NCBI GenBank assembly: GCA_024305405.1
Contig: JAKNDB010000087.1
Span: 5,210,501 to 5,274,500, forward strand
Length of the DNA: 64,000 nucleotides
Direction of reading: 5' to 3'
From: Dirofilaria immitis
Taxonomy: Eukaryota; Nematoda; Chromadorea; Rhabditida; Onchocercidae
Below the pieces are notes generated by a model, which ran no database searches, had not been told where the DNA came from, and worked only from the letters and a program-made list of their open reading frames with translations. A program made the translations under genes and the position numbers. Of the stretch, positions 25,265 to 38,989 are shown piece by piece (position 1 is the first letter of the stretch; each line of letters opens with the position of its first letter).

Positions 25265-28043
25265 TTTTCTTCTGCGAGATTTGTTTCCCATTGACGACTC
25301 TGAAGAACTTTGCAAATTACTTTTTTGTCGTTCGTTTAATTAGAAGATATAGCAAAATCTGAATTGCTTGTAAATTGTATGTCGTATTCCTTAATTACTC
25401 AGATCTTATAAGTTATATCCAAACGTTTTCCTTAGATAATATGTTGTTTCAATCATTAATTTCTGTAGAGCTGTTTTATTTATTGAAAAGAGCACGTTTT
25501 GACGAAATAGCAATAAAAACGATTCATAAGGTTGATCTCTATATATTTTTTCTTTTTCGGGATGCCGATGTCAAACTATGAAAAGTAGAGAAAAATAGAA
25601 TTTTTTGGTTGTTGATTTGTTAGCTAGAAAAAAAGTGATAACATTATACTGCATTAATTGACATGAATTCACTAATGTATTATCGATACATAAGAAATTG
25701 ACAGTCGTATTCTTTTTATGTGATGGATATGTTCAAATCATTTTTATAAAAGCTTTCCTTGTAATGCGAACGTCATCATTTTTTTGCCACATAATTGTCA
25801 AGTCGACTATTTGGGCTTAGTCTGAATAAAAGTTTTCATGAAATTTCCAAGATTTTCAATTCATAACAACTTTTGATACGGACTTTTCTAACTTGTAACT
25901 GTATTGGCAGTTAATATCTCTTGCATATTTTCGGTTTAGTATAAACGAGAGAGAAGTCTCGTTGTGCTGCTTTTCATTATTAAATTGTTTTTAGTTCTGT
26001 ATTTTTTCCAAGAAGTTACAATATCTCTTTTTATAAAACTACTATTTAAGAGTGGAGTGTCAGCAATAATTCATTATTGTTACTGACACGGAAAAACTTA
26101 TGATCTATCATCATCGTTGCAGATTCTCCTGATCCAGCTTTTAAATAATTATTCATCAATCTGCATTTTTACTTTTCAAGTCAGAGAGTTCCATCAGACC
26201 TTACCTAATGATTTTAATGAATAAAAAGGTTTCTATGTACTTGCAAATACTTCATTGTAAATATTTTAATTCACAAAATTTTATTGTAAATTTTGAGGTT
26301 ATTCCCAAATTCATAACAATTTGCTGTCTTTTTTCGATTTTTAAAAAGTCCTCCAAGTTTGCACCAATTCTGACTACAAAGTCTTCTAAAAATCTTGCAT
26401 GGCTATCAGACTACTATAATTGTACTGTCTCTAATTATTGAGCTTTGATTTATGCTGTATGAAGAAATCAGAGAGTCCCACAATTAGCATTTAAATTATT
26501 TGCAGTATCTATCTAATTCAGCAATTTAATGAACTTATCAAACAATTTCTTGTTAGTCAGGAGACGTTGTATGTTTTTGCTGAACGCTCAAACTGCTTCG
26601 TCGTATTTACATAACTCCCAAATACAGCAATCGAATGGGAGAAGAGATGATATAAGAATGAGCATTTGGATAGAATATTTAGATTAATTTCCCTTGAGAT
26701 AAGAAGAGGAGCATGTTTAGATGAATATTAATAATGTAAAAAGAATAAGAAAGAATGTTTCATACAAAAGGATGATAAATGAAATTGCTTAAATGGTAGA
26801 CAGTCATTTACATTTATTACAATGATGAATCATTAAGGATTTTTGATTATGTAATTATTTCGAAATATAATATTGCATTTATAGTTAGTTATAAATATTT
26901 TCGGTTTCCTCGACGGAAGAAATGAAGAACCCATATTTACTACGAATAAAGGAAAGTAAGAATCGTAGAGATTATTTTCTATTTGAAATACTAGCAGAGA
27001 AAAAAACCATGCTTCTCTACATAAGTCGAAAAAGTACCAATATTTAAATAGTAGAAAGTTTTACGCGATATTCTACAAGATATTCTTAGCTTTCATAATT
27101 TTTAATTTGAAAGAAACAAAAATGTTAATTGCAGGATTCTATTTCAAAAAGAAAAGGGAGGATATTAATGAATGTTACTAGCATGGCTCATTGGTTTGTC
27201 TTAGTTTACGGAAGTGAAAAAAAAAAAACAAAGGTATAGAGAAAAATTGTGATAATAACAAAAGAAAGGATATAACTTTCTTCACTTTTAAAATTTTCTA
27301 TTGGTTCGAAATACAATTTAAGGAATAGCAGCAAAATGAAAATGTACGTAAGAAAATGGCTTCACAGTGTTCTAAAAGAAATTGATAATTCCAAGGAAAA
27401 TAAACGTGTACATGTAAGTATGCAGGCAAAATTGAAATAAACAGTGCCTGAAGGAATAATTATGATAACATCTAAAGGTTATCATGAAAGATCATTGCTT
27501 AAATCTTGAAAAGTAATTGTATTCCAAGTTTTTTCATCTTCCATTACATATTTGTTATTATTCATTTTTATGACAATAAATAAGATTGAAGCATAAATTA
27601 GTAGAAGTTCTGAATTGGAAGATCTAAAGATTTAACAAACATTGCAAAAAGTCACCGATGAAATTGTAGTGAATGGATCTTTATCTCATCCATCACATCT
27701 ACATACTTCAAAACTTCGTTATCGCATATTTGCAAGTTTAGACACTTATAAACAGTCCAACATATACTATAATCATTCATTTTTTATTAAATACGAGGAA
27801 TAAAATTTAAATTTATGCTAGCAAAGCAATTTTTAGCTCATTTAAAAAATACAAAGATCTTCTTTCATTAAGACAATGTACATCGGTGAAGGCGGACTGC
27901 GATTCCCAGAAGGGTCATTTCATAAAATGACAAAGCTGATTCTCGATGGTATTGACAAATTTCTGACTGTCATTCATTTGACATCACAGAATCAGTATAT
28001 CTGATTACACATTCAAAGCCTTCCTGAATAAATGGCTTGGAAG

Positions 28044-28090
28044 GTATATATATGTATATATATAGTATATATATATATATATATATATAT
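28044..28090. repeat. Interrupted (TA)n microsatellite
   Basis: About 47 bases of TA repeats broken by two single G bases. Confidence 0.9.
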
Positions 28091-28394
28091 GATGGTTTGA
28101 TGAGTTTTATTCCAAATATAATTTGAAGATAACACATACTGAAATCCAGTAAATCATGATTCTTTTCCTTTCTGACAGAAAAGCAACGGAACGTATAACC
28201 GAGCAAGCTTTTAGATTTAAATTGAAAATGAGAATGTCAGAATCAACAGTGCAAAGCTCCTTTCAAGTACATAATGCAAAATAGAGAAGTATGAACAGCT
28301 ATCTGCTTCTCTCAACATATAAAAATTGATTAACTGAAACCAGTTCAAAATTGAGGTAATTCTTTGAATAATGTAAGAAATAAGTTCCTGAAAA

Positions 28395-28426
28395 TACCAG
28401 TTAAATCAAATACCAGTTAAATCAAA
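28395..28426. repeat. 16-bp direct tandem repeat
   Basis: Two exact adjacent copies of TACCAGTTAAATCAAA. Confidence 0.9.
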
Positions 28427-29329
28427 CTTCAATAGCTCCTAAACTTTCCTACATGAGTTTTGTTCAGAGCGCTGAATACTTCGTTCATTTCTCTTGATTT
28501 AATCAAACTTGAATTAAGTAAAATTTAATAACAATTTTTATGTAAAGGTACAATTTGTAAAGATTTTTTATGATATTACACTCATTATTTCAGAGAATGG
28601 ACATTAATAAATGATATCATAAATAGAACAATGATTTATCTAAATAACAATAAAATCTATCACTTTTTTTCATCAGTAATAAGTTTGTTTGTCTGAATAT
28701 CCAAATTCAAAAATGAATTCGCAGTTCCTGCTTTAAAACATTTCAGTGTTTAACAATATAGAACAAATACCATCAATGTAAATAACAAACTTCATATGAT
28801 GAGTACTAGGCCTTGTACTTGTTGGTGGTTTTGATGCGATCGTATTCCAATCAATCCTTATCAGGAAATATTTGTATATTTTCTCTCCTATTTTTTCATA
28901 ATTTTAAAAACTCTAAATTATTTTGTTACGACATTCGGCACAAAATTAGCCACCATTTATGATAACGTTTTGATTGCTATTGATTTAAGCATATTTAAAG
29001 CCCTTAAAAGAAAAGTAGAAATAAAAATTTCATTCTGGAAATTTAGGTGAGATGCCAATTAAAAATGAAAGTTTTCGCTGGAAGCACTCTACAACGATTC
29101 AAACATGATGACAACAATTCAAGCAAGCTATTAATTAAGGTCATAAAAATAACTGAGATTGTAAGAATATCTGGAATTGTGACAAGTTGAGGACATAACA
29201 AAAGAAATTATTCAAATAAAGTGAAAAGATTTCCTAATCGAAAGGCAAAAGATTTTGAATAAGACATAGATACGAATTATTTCATATTGAATTTCTAATC
29301 TCACACGAAGATACTACTGCCTGTTCTGT

Positions 29330-31165
29330 TCAGTAGCCTGGTGGTATACGTGGTTCGGGACAATGTTCGCATGAACCACTTTCTCCCCGTTCTCCTGGTA
29401 ATCCTGGTTGTCCTTTTAGACCTCGCTGTCCGGGTTGACCTGGTGCACCTTGATCTCCTGGTGGCCCTTGAGGACCATCTTCAGTAGCTCCATCAGGCCC
29501 TGGAAGTCCTTTCGGTCCAGATGGCCCAGGCAATCCTGCAAAAATTGTGAAGAAAAGAATAGTGCTGTTAAAATCGAGCATATTTGCGCCAAAATTGTTA
29601 ATAATCATCAAAGATTAAAAATTCACCACGTAATCCACCAGATCCGGGAGGCCCATCAATTGGAATAAGGCGTCCGGGTTGACCAGTAGGACCAGGTAAT
29701 CCTTCCTTTCCGGGTGATCCAACTGGTCCCGCTGCACCAATCATACCAGGTTCTCCTTTTTACCATCTTCACCTCTTGTACCTTCAGCGCCCTTAGGTCC
29801 TTGTGGTCCTTTTGGACCAGCTTGACCTGCTGGACCGGGTGGTCCAGGTGGACAAATAATACATGGCTCCCCGATTTCAATTGCTGATTGCAGCATCTTA
29901 AAAAATATCAATGCTAAAATAATTTTTAACGGTAGATTGCCATGGTATATCTTTCAAATTAGGTAATTTAGCAATAATGAAGATATTATTTGAAAAATTC
30001 AATTACTAAACATTGAAAATTTATTTTGCTTACTTTTAAGTTTAGTAAGTGATTCAACGAAGGCTGTTGGAATGTAAGGACAAATCTTAAACATCTATTA
30101 TTATAAGCCTCATTACCAGAGAAAGCATTGCTGATAAGTGTCGAGATTCATTGAAATACCGTTCTTATTCAGTATTAATGCTTATGATTTTACAACTGTT
30201 CATTAGACTCAATCTGGTTAAAATCCGTTAGAGTTAAACTTTGAAAAATACCTGGCCATCTTTCCCTTTCTCGCCATCCTTGCCTGGTTCACCATCATTT
30301 CCATTAGGACCAGGATCACCAGGCGGTCCTGCCGATCCTTCAGGGCCCTGCTGACATGGACAGCAAAAACTTCCAACATTTGGTTCTGCATTGATTAGTG
30401 GGCCTGGACCATAACTGGGCGATACTTCTGGTTTGCCATTATAATTATCAAATACAGTTTCGGTACCATATGGATTACCTCCATTTCCATATGTATTGGC
30501 ATTGCTGGAACCCCATAAAGATCACCGGATCCATCTGCTTTATTATCATATAAATTATAATTTACAGTATCAGATGCACGTGGTATGAATTGACCGAAGA
30601 GCCAAGTACCTGCTTCTCGTTTGACACGATGTTCTTTATCAATTAAGTTTATTTCTTGCCACATATCTCGGGATCGTGACTGAAATTCATCTCGCTAAAT
30701 ATCATATAAATTGAATGAAACTTCTAAATAGTATCGAAGCAACATTTCTTTTCGAAGTATAGAAATCGATTGCTCGTTAAAATTAATTTTCGATGACTGC
30801 ATGCATTTTTATGGTAATTTTTTTATTAAAAAATAATTTTTATTGAATATAAAATATTAAATTTCAAGCTGTGCTGATCGCAGTTTTGACATTGTAATTC
30901 AAATTTTGGTTTCACATAAGAAAGTTTAAGTGTCTTATTTGATATTAAATGTTTTCAAGATATTATTCAAATTTAAATCTACCTTGCAAAAGTCGGCTTC
31001 GGCAGTCAGGTGGGATTGGAAAGACTGCACAAAACTATACAGCATTGGAAGGGTTACAATGGAAGCAATCACTGCAGCGGTCGAAACAACAATTGCAAAA
31101 AATGCAACGCGACGCATTTGCATTTGTTCATCGTTCAAATTACTTTCGATACCGCTGAACTTCAT
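29330..31165 (-). CDS. Nematode cuticle collagen
   Basis: Structural protein of the cuticle, secreted by the hypodermis. Exons on minus: 31165-30983, 30694-30252, 29896-29627 and 29535-29330. The first exon is the typical cuticle-collagen N-terminal domain: [20 protein letters not shown] membrane/signal segment, then a short domain ending in FCK. A subtilisin-type processing site RVKR lies near the start of the mature part (exon 2). Exon 2 continues through a Gly/Asn/Tyr-rich region into a CCPC cysteine cluster and the first Gly-X-Y block. Exons 3 and 4 hold the remaining Gly-X-Y blocks, with a [10 protein letters not shown] break, and end in [15 protein letters not shown]. Two single-base gaps break the frame: C4 at 30511-30514 (plus strand) should be five, and T5 at 29757-29761 should be six. 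With them restored the Gly-X-Y register and all splice phases are continuous. Closest to the SQT/ROL/DPY type by its end (inference). Confidence 0.95.
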
Positions 31166-34100
31166 CTCTGGTAATCTGATGTAGAAGTAGTAAACTATAA
31201 ATTGAAAAACGTGTGAAGAATTAGGAGACTATTAAATCCCAGTAAATGATTCTGGAAAAAGAATTTTATTAGATATAGGACAGAAAAGGAATGGAATATT
31301 ACTGTTCTAAATCTTACTTGCTATGTTACTAATGATATTTTCAATGTTCAATTAGTCAACAGTTATTTTGATGGAAATATTAAACCATAAAATTATACCA
31401 AAACGAATGAATCAAAAAAGTAATGTCTGTTAAATGACTCCTAATTGTTAATGTTATTACGATAAAATATTTAAAAGTTTACAAAATTTAAAAATTTCTA
31501 ACTTCGAAAGAAAATTTTTTAGAAAGCTTATCAAATTTCAATTTTGAGAGACACTGCAGGAAAATAGCCTACTTAAATTTAATGTATGTCAGCCGCAAAC
31601 ACTAACCCAATTACCCACATTTTTGCAATTGGAAATAGTGTGTTAACACGATGGCAATTCTTCTTTATTAACATACATCAAATCAAAAATGGTATCTCAT
31701 CTTGTTTTTGAATTAATAAATGAATAGTCTGTGTTCATTTAATTTAAAAAAAAAAGAAAAAAGTTTTTTGACGAAAGAAACTTTTCTCGAATTACTTTTT
31801 TGCACTTTGAAAATTTCTAATTGAACAATTTCAATTGTTTCTTCATGAACAATATTGATATGAACAATTTAAAATGACTGGAAAGGGCCAAGAAGGATGA
31901 AAACTCAGCTAGAAATATAAAAATAATCGAAATCGTCAATGTTTTTCGCAGACAGGACCAAATACATAAGGGTTGTTTCTATTCATGATTTAACGGTTAG
32001 ATATTATTAGGGTCGAATGATATAAATTTAATATAAATCGATTCTAAAAATTTAAATGTGAAATAAAAAAATCATCAGGAAATATTCAACAAGTGCGCTA
32101 GTTGAAGAAGGAATTGTTTTAGAAAAAGGAAAATTTTATCAAGAATAATGTTAATAAAGTAATCAACTCCTTTGCTCTTTCAGATAAAATATGAACTGAA
32201 TAGATAGAGAAAAAATCTAGACAAAATCTGTAACCAAGCATTTGGTAGAGGAATACATTCGCCTTCATAAACTTTAATTGTTTAAATTGAAGTGACAACT
32301 CGAATGATTTCTTTACTCCAACTCTTGCCGACTTATCGGCACCTCATTTAATATTAATTGTTTCAAATACGTCTTCTATTCATCAAACCAACTTTTAGGT
32401 GCCATCGTAATACCTCCTTTATCAAAAGCAGATTTATACTTTACAAACATTTTAATCATTTTCCTATCTTAACAGATCATATTAACTGGATACTGAATTA
32501 CTACTGATTTTGCAGAATAATTAAGAATGAAAAAATAATTGTTGGTTATTAGAATAATATATTTTATTCGATACGCAAAAAACGATAAAGAAATATAAAT
32601 GCCAATTAATATTATTTTTATTCTCCGCTTTTACTTTTATTCAATTCTTCTCACAATCTTAAATTTTAGATTGCAAAAAATTTAAATATTATAGAAAATT
32701 CGAAAACTGAGAATAATGTAGTAGTGTAATCAAATCTTAATATTATAAGTGCAGAAAAGGAGAGAGAGACTAAAAAATTGAAAGTGGCTAATACTAAATC
32801 GAAAACAGATACGGTTTATTTATTTTGTTTGTTTAAAGATTTTCAATCTTTGTTCGGGAATATTCAATTTTTTAAAATCCAAATATTAGTATATTAAATG
32901 TCACGATAGTTTAATCTTACGCTATCCCTTTGCTTCTAGAATAGCATATGTTAATAAATTCCATAAAATTATTCTTCTAGAATTTTATAATGTCTTAACA
33001 AGATTTCATATTTTTCTGGAGTAAAAGTACTAATTAAAGAGTTTATTGAGTTGTAAGTTTAAAATTCAAAACAGCATATAATTGTTCAATATTAAGATGT
33101 CTTTAAATTTTTTTCAAAATTTCTGACCTTTTTATTGTATTTTTGAGCAGTATTCATCATATTCGGTGTCTGCTAAACTATATTTAAAAATTACGTCCTA
33201 CTCTAATTTCCCAGAAAAAAAAGTTTAGGAAAAAGGTTTAAGCATCATAAAACAATATTCGAGATGAACAAAATTATTTCATTAAACTGTAGACGTCCTC
33301 TCTCATTTTTATTTGGGAAATATTATAATTTCAAATATACAAAGCAAACCAATCAACTTCACATATTTTAACTGCATATATAAACTTATCAATAACATTA
33401 TTCATTTTTTTGCGATGTTTTTATAACGTTATTTGGTTTGTTTTGCTTTTATACTGATGAATAATTTTACTTTCATTAATAGCAGCTGTTTCAGTGAACA
33501 GTTCTTTTTATTTTCATCATATGAGTGTCATTGATTCCATATCTAATAATTCTTTCTGTATCACAATAAATCATATTATTTAAAGGGTTTTGGAAATTTT
33601 GTATATTTTAGTAAATATTGATAACCAACAAATATGTTAACTTGTATGTTTGGTTGAAAGAATCAGTTTTTCGTTAGGTGGCGTCAAACTGATCCGATTT
33701 CGAAATAACGCATTGATTACCGTGTTATTTATGTAAAAATTAAAATTCTGGTAGGCAAATAAGCAAAGAAATTCCAATAAAATTTAGAAGTTGATAACTA
33801 CTTGTTAATTATGAATCTCTATTAATTTTAAATGGCAATTTTACGAAGCGCTGCGAGAATAAGGGAACTTCTTTGAATCTCGTGACCTTCTTAAAAAATA
33901 AGACAAATTTCGATATAAAATGTTAAATATACCATTATCTGTCCTTCTCTACTTAATCAATTGTTTTAACTTATATTCAAAAATCAAAAGTTTTTTTAAA
34001 ATTCTCTCCCTGAATTTATTTTCAAGAAAATAAATTAATTCTAAAACGAATATCTTGGCCTTTTGAACTGAACTAACTTAATTTGAAAAAGTGATTAATG

Positions 34101-34877
34101 AACTGAAATATGCCGTGATTCAAAACAATCATTCTACGAGGTAAAGAAGTTTTTGATGCATGAGTAATCATTTCTTCAGCGATTTGCATTTGTTTTTCTC
34201 AACGAATTTTTTCTTGAACTTGTTATGTCGATGAATAGAAGAAATCAGATTTATTTAAAATCGCAAACATGATTAGGGATTATGGTTCTTCAACAAACAA
34301 ACCTTTTTTTTTATTTTTTTAAACGATTAATAAAATCTTTAAATTATAACCATAAACACTTATGTTCTTGTTCATAAATTAAAATAAAAATTAAAAACTC
34401 TGCTATAATTCACTTTTTTAAAGTAAAAATTATATTATTGAACAGATTGCGAAATTACTAATCCAAAAACAAACCGATATTTCAAAATTTATAAATAAAA
34501 ACTATTTTCATTTATCTCGAATAATTTCAAGAAGCATTATAAATTGTAATATGAAGAGTAACGTTATGACTGGAACAAAGCAACAAATTTACAAACTATT
34601 ACGTCAAAAACGAAACTATCAAAATTACAAAGAAAATTTCAGGTCTACTAAAATTATTCCAGCAGTTTCCACAAAAAGTTTAAAAGAACAGAATGCAAAT
34701 TTTGAAACTTCAGTCGTTTTTATTAAAAACATCAGTTAATCTGATGTATTACAATGTCATATAAGAGCAGTCTTACAGTTATTAAAACGCAACCATCATT
34801 TCGATGCTAAACTGTAAAAGCTGTTTGTAAGAAATATTTAAATAAAATCAGATAAAAATGTAAAGATTTAAAACCCA
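31166..34877. other. Intergenic, no gene seen
   Basis: AT-rich 3.7 kb upstream of the collagen gene (on minus) and downstream of the CAAP1-like gene. It should include the collagen promoter near 31170-31400, but no element can be named. No coding signal was found; a 63-codon open stretch at 34551-34739 looks like chance. Confidence 0.6.
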
Positions 34878-37800
34878 TTAATAATGACCGATACCTGAAT
34901 CATCAATTCATGACATATGAATCCCTTTATTATAAATGCAAAAATTTTACATAAATATGAGTACTTTTTCGTTCTCCAAGGAAAAAAATGTATCTACATT
35001 GTAACCTTCTGCTGATTTGAAAATCACATTTAAATACACATATTCGAGAATGATGAATATAGAGGCTACTTAAAGCTTACTGTCATTTCGTCTAATAAGC
35101 GCTTTAATCGCACGAGCTCTTAATTCCAGTTCCAACATGTTGAGCTTCTTTTCCTCTCGTACTTTATTAGTTGTATCAGACGAATTTCCGGAACTACAAA
35201 GATTGCAAAATCCGGCTAAATAAGAATCACGAGCATTTCTTGAGACATTTCTTGCAATACATATTTTACAAAATTAAAAAAACATGATATTTCAAAATTT
35301 TTAAATGAAATCCAGTACATACTGTATTGATACTTACTTCTCCAAATTTTTCAGCACTAATCCCGGCCATAAATCATTATGTGCATTGTCGATAAAAATG
35401 TCGTTATATGTGGTGAAACACTGACTACAATTCTGATCCTTGAAAAAATTATTTTTCTATCTGGAAAATAAAAACCAAAATAATGGAATATATATAATTT
35501 TTGTTAAATACTCATCAGAAGTTTTTGGTTTTCATGTGTAACGTAATCCACATAAGAAATACAATGTCCCCAAATAAAAATGAATTTTTCTATAGTTTAA
35601 GCATAACCATAACACAGTCGTCTTTATTGCTGCAAACTGAAATACTAGAAGAAATAATTATCAAGGATATCATTTGTTTTTCCATGCATTTTATATCGGA
35701 TTTTAAAAAAAGAGCGAAAAATAATCGAACTATCTCATCGCTGATTCTTTTGAAGTTTCTCGCAGGATAGTTGATAAGTAATAAAACACTTATATCTGGT
35801 AAAACGAATAATTAAAAAATTATGGAATAAAATGTCCTAAATCTATTTTCAAACTTTCAATGAGTATGACGTATCTTTTGCTTGAATGAAGCGCAGATTT
35901 TAAAGGTGTTTCCAAGTAGACATTTTTCATAAGCAGATTTGACGAACCAAAGGAGAGTTAGAACATAAGTCTTCTGCTCAAGTTACCAGGGCTAGATGAT
36001 TTATCAGTGTATCAGGCACTGATAATCGAGTAATAAATTAACAATGTAATTTAATGGTAAATATCGCGATATATTTCCACTGTGTGAATTATAGCACACT
36101 GGAAAATTTTTTATACTACAATAAGAACAGCATGTTGAGCCTTTATTTTTTGCTTTCGTTTTAAAAGCGGAATTTCCAACAACATCACTCTTGCTTCAAA
36201 CACAAAATAACTTGATTAAGATACAGCAGAAAGATATACTGCATCTGCATTTCATTTTTGTTGGAAGCTCTTGACACTCGTGTAGGTGAAGTGAAGCTGC
36301 CACACACAAGTAACACGACATCGCTACAATTTAGCACCTACATTAGCGACCAATCGCTCAGAACGATTGCTCGCCCTTGAAAGTGCCCAGAATCAAACCC
36401 TTAACATCGTGCTGCCAGAATACTAACCACTACACCAGAGACAGTTTCAATTTTTCCATTGAATGAATGGTAACTAAATTATTTATGTAAATTGAGAAAA
36501 TTAAGAACGACACAAACATTATTTACCGTAGCATTCTTGCTTGACTTTGAACTCTTTTCTTGATCACTCACCACCTCACCATCTTCCAACTCATCATCAT
36601 TCTCTATCGTTGCATTTGCACTAGCCTTAAAACTACTAACAATGGTAATACTCTAATCAAATATTATATTACAAAGGAGAAACCAGTCGACGCTCCAAAA
36701 TTCGTCAAATACCTGATCTTTGGGACTTGATGCCTTTTCGATAGCAAATATTTCTACATGTTGATTTAATAAAAGCGCAATTTTTGTTCCACACCGAAGT
36801 TAGACTGATTAACAGTTTCACTTTTTTGATGCATCATTATAGAAGAATTCTTTTTAGCTGTAGCATAATGAACTTTTGATGTGCTTATTGTATCGTTCCA
36901 CATAACGGTATTATCTTCATCGACTGCATGAAAAATACTGAAATATGAAAACATGGTGTAATCCCATAACTTGAGTAACGTCTTCAATTTTTCTCGAAAA
37001 TTAGAGAACAGATAACTTTACTAACAGTTTTTTTGAAATATGCTTTGACATCAACTAATGTTTGCGCTCTGAATTCACTTGACATCTGTGTTGCATTTTT
37101 TGTCATTAGTTTGAAATTACAATCAAATAAGAATTAACATCTAGAATTAGATAACACACCCAGGCAAAGTAGTTAAATTTGGTGTAATCATTTCTGTTGT
37201 GGAATCGGCGACGGCAATCTCAGCTTTCGATGCTTAAAAATATTAAAATTAAGAACAAAAATAAATTAGAGGCAATCAAACTGACAATGCAAATAGCGAA
37301 TGAACATACTCTTAACATTGGCACTAACGATCAGTGCCTTGTCCTTCTCTCCTTCAGATCCAATTTCCGTAAAATCCTTTCCTAAAGATAATATTTGTGC
37401 TTGAAATAAAAACGCGATAAAATATTACTGAATTCTTTTTGTATATTTAATTAAATTAGAGAACTACAATTACGCAAAAAGAATGACATGAAAAATATTT
37501 CCTGAAATAAACATTCCATTTACAAATAAGTAAGTCGGAGCTAATAGCTATAGCAATAGTAAAGAAAAAACAAATATAAACAAGCGAAATGACGAAAACA
37601 ATAAATCTCTTACTTTGTGGGAACCTACAAAAAGCATAATAATAATCGAGCTAACCTTTCAAAACAGTGCATATATTTTTTGCAGACATCTCATTCAGCT
37701 CTTTAATACATAATTCGCGAAGTTCTGCTATTTCCAATTTCTTAAATTACAGTGAAAAAATATTTATATATATATTTATATTATATATATTTGTATCAAC

Positions 37801-38849
37801 AAACCTTCAAATTTTCCGGCAATAATTCATAAAGTTCTCTTTTATGAAGTGATGCAAACATATAGCGAACCATCACTTCTCGATTGTCAATATAAGATGC
37901 AATCGATTTCAATTTTTCTGAAAGATTCAAATTATGGAGTTATTTCTACAAATTAGACAGCACACTTAACTTATAATGATAAAATTTGATAAGTTAAATT
38001 CTTTGATGATAGCCATCGTATCAAAGCAAGTCGTCAGATATAAAAATGAGCACAAACATTTCAAAATATGTCGTTCTTATCGAAAGACAGTACATAATCA
38101 AAAGTGAAATATTGTGAATAGGAAAAAAAAAGGAAGGGATATATGAGTATGCTTGAGAGTAAGTTGAATTCAGAACCGATGCAAGTAAACCGCATTTTAT
38201 GGAATACGCAATAAATTTACCTAGCCATAACAGATAATGGTTTAAAAAGAAAATACTTAGTGTGATGAAAGGAGTATTTCTAAATGGTTATGAGTAAAAT
38301 ATGCTTTTTAATCCAAACTTGTGATCAATAAAATACAAAAATTTTGGAAAAATTAACAATGAAGTTTGCTAATTATTGCATGAACATTACACACAACGAA
38401 ATTTTTAAATATTTGTCAGAAAAAGAAATTACGCACCTTTAGAACGTGAATCGAGAGGCGATAAGAAATCATTTCGAGTTGCTTTTTTCTTATAGATGAA
38501 GACCTAAAACAGCTTTAGCAGCATGGAATAACATAGAAACAAAAAGGGCTAAAGGTTATTTAAAACCTTGAACTGGATGAAGTAGAGACACAAGAAACAG
38601 TGCTGCTGCAACGGTTAGGTTGCTTATTAGGGCTCAGAATGATGCAACATGTCGCTTCACTGGAAGCACCACTTGAAATTCGCATTCGAGTCTTTTTCCT
38701 TTGAAATGAATACGTTTTCTTCCCATGCTTCAAAGAAAAAAATGAAATGAATAAATAAGAGCGGTACAATACAATATAAAATGGACTATGTCGATTTGAA
38801 AATTGCATAGCAAACTCGAAATACTTACCCATTTTTTATCCTTTTTCAT
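34878..38849 (-). CDS. CAAP1-like protein (caspase activity and apoptosis inhibitor 1 family)
   Basis: Minus-strand gene with about 13 exons, from ATG at 38849 to TAA at 34878-34880. Order: MKKDKKW; Ser/Cys-rich exon (about 38727-38570); LSPLDSRSK (about 38501-38440); SIASYIDNREVMVRYMF and RELYELLPENLK (about 37920-37806); KLEIAELRELCIKELNEMSA (about 37740-37657); Thr/Ser-rich linkers (37390-37030); an acidic middle (36985-36535); DLWPGLVLKNL (about 35440-35338); and MLELELRARAIKALIRRND (about 35205-35090). The paired modules, a helical IDNRE..LLPENLK..ELRELC..EL unit and a C-terminal LELRARAIKAL helix, are what I recall of CAAP1, linked in vertebrates to caspase control. The function in worms is inference. 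Frame repairs of one base are needed at 38483-38488 and 36781-36785, and one junction near 37150 is unresolved. TTATAG immediately before the ATG may be a trans-splice acceptor. Confidence 0.65.
36245..36445 (-). mobile_element. tRNA-derived SINE-like element
   Basis: On the minus strand a tRNA-like head carries a perfect RNA polymerase III A box TGGTGTAGTGG (36437-36427) and a slightly diverged B box GGTTTGATTCT (36399-36389) at normal tRNA spacing. It is followed by about 140 bases of less AT-rich sequence unlike the surroundings. I cannot fold a clean acceptor stem or assign an anticodon, so a working tRNA is unlikely. It lies in an intron of the CAAP1-like gene, in the same orientation as the gene. 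Imperfect A-rich strings flank both ends (AAAAATTGAAA and AAAAATGAAA), which could be an eroded target duplication. Confidence 0.65.
37763..37790. repeat. AT-rich simple repeat
   Basis: TATATATTTATA-type run inside a CAAP1-like gene intron. Confidence 0.75.
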
Positions 38850-38989
38850 CTATAAAAGTTTAGAAGCCGCCGGAATAATTTTAAGCAGCAAAGAGTTGTA
38901 GTTCATCGGCTTTACAGATCTGCAAATACATTTATTATTCTTTAGTAATACACACTAAGAAAAAACTATACTAGAAGAGACATATTTTT

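Larger units (their letters stand above)
24959..29329. other. Intergenic, no gene supported
   Basis: AT-rich 4.4 kb. It holds an AATAAA-containing 3' region near 25040-25090, an inverted repeat (25118-25134 / 25248-25264), a hairpin at 26052-26083, a (TA)n block at 28044-28090 and a 16-bp tandem repeat at 28395-28426. Open stretches such as 26208-26441 and 27970-28206 (the latter running through the microsatellite) look non-coding. Confidence 0.55.

Noticed and set aside
25240..25350. Short minus-strand Lys/Arg-rich peptide after a TTCAG acceptor
   Set aside because: Only about 16 codons with no upstream exon found; it overlaps the inverted repeat.
26052..26083. Hairpin GTGTCAG...CTGACAC as a microRNA
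   Set aside because: The stem is too short and bulged for a precursor.
27970..28206. Minus-strand open frame of 79 codons
   Set aside because: It runs through a TA microsatellite (Tyr-Ile repeats) and has no other coding sign.
29435..29668. Plus-strand open frame opposite the collagen
   Set aside because: It is the antisense shadow of the Gly-X-Y exons.
36389..36437. A functional tRNA gene on the minus strand
   Set aside because: A and B boxes are present, but I could not build a matching acceptor stem or a clear anticodon loop, and the B box is diverged.
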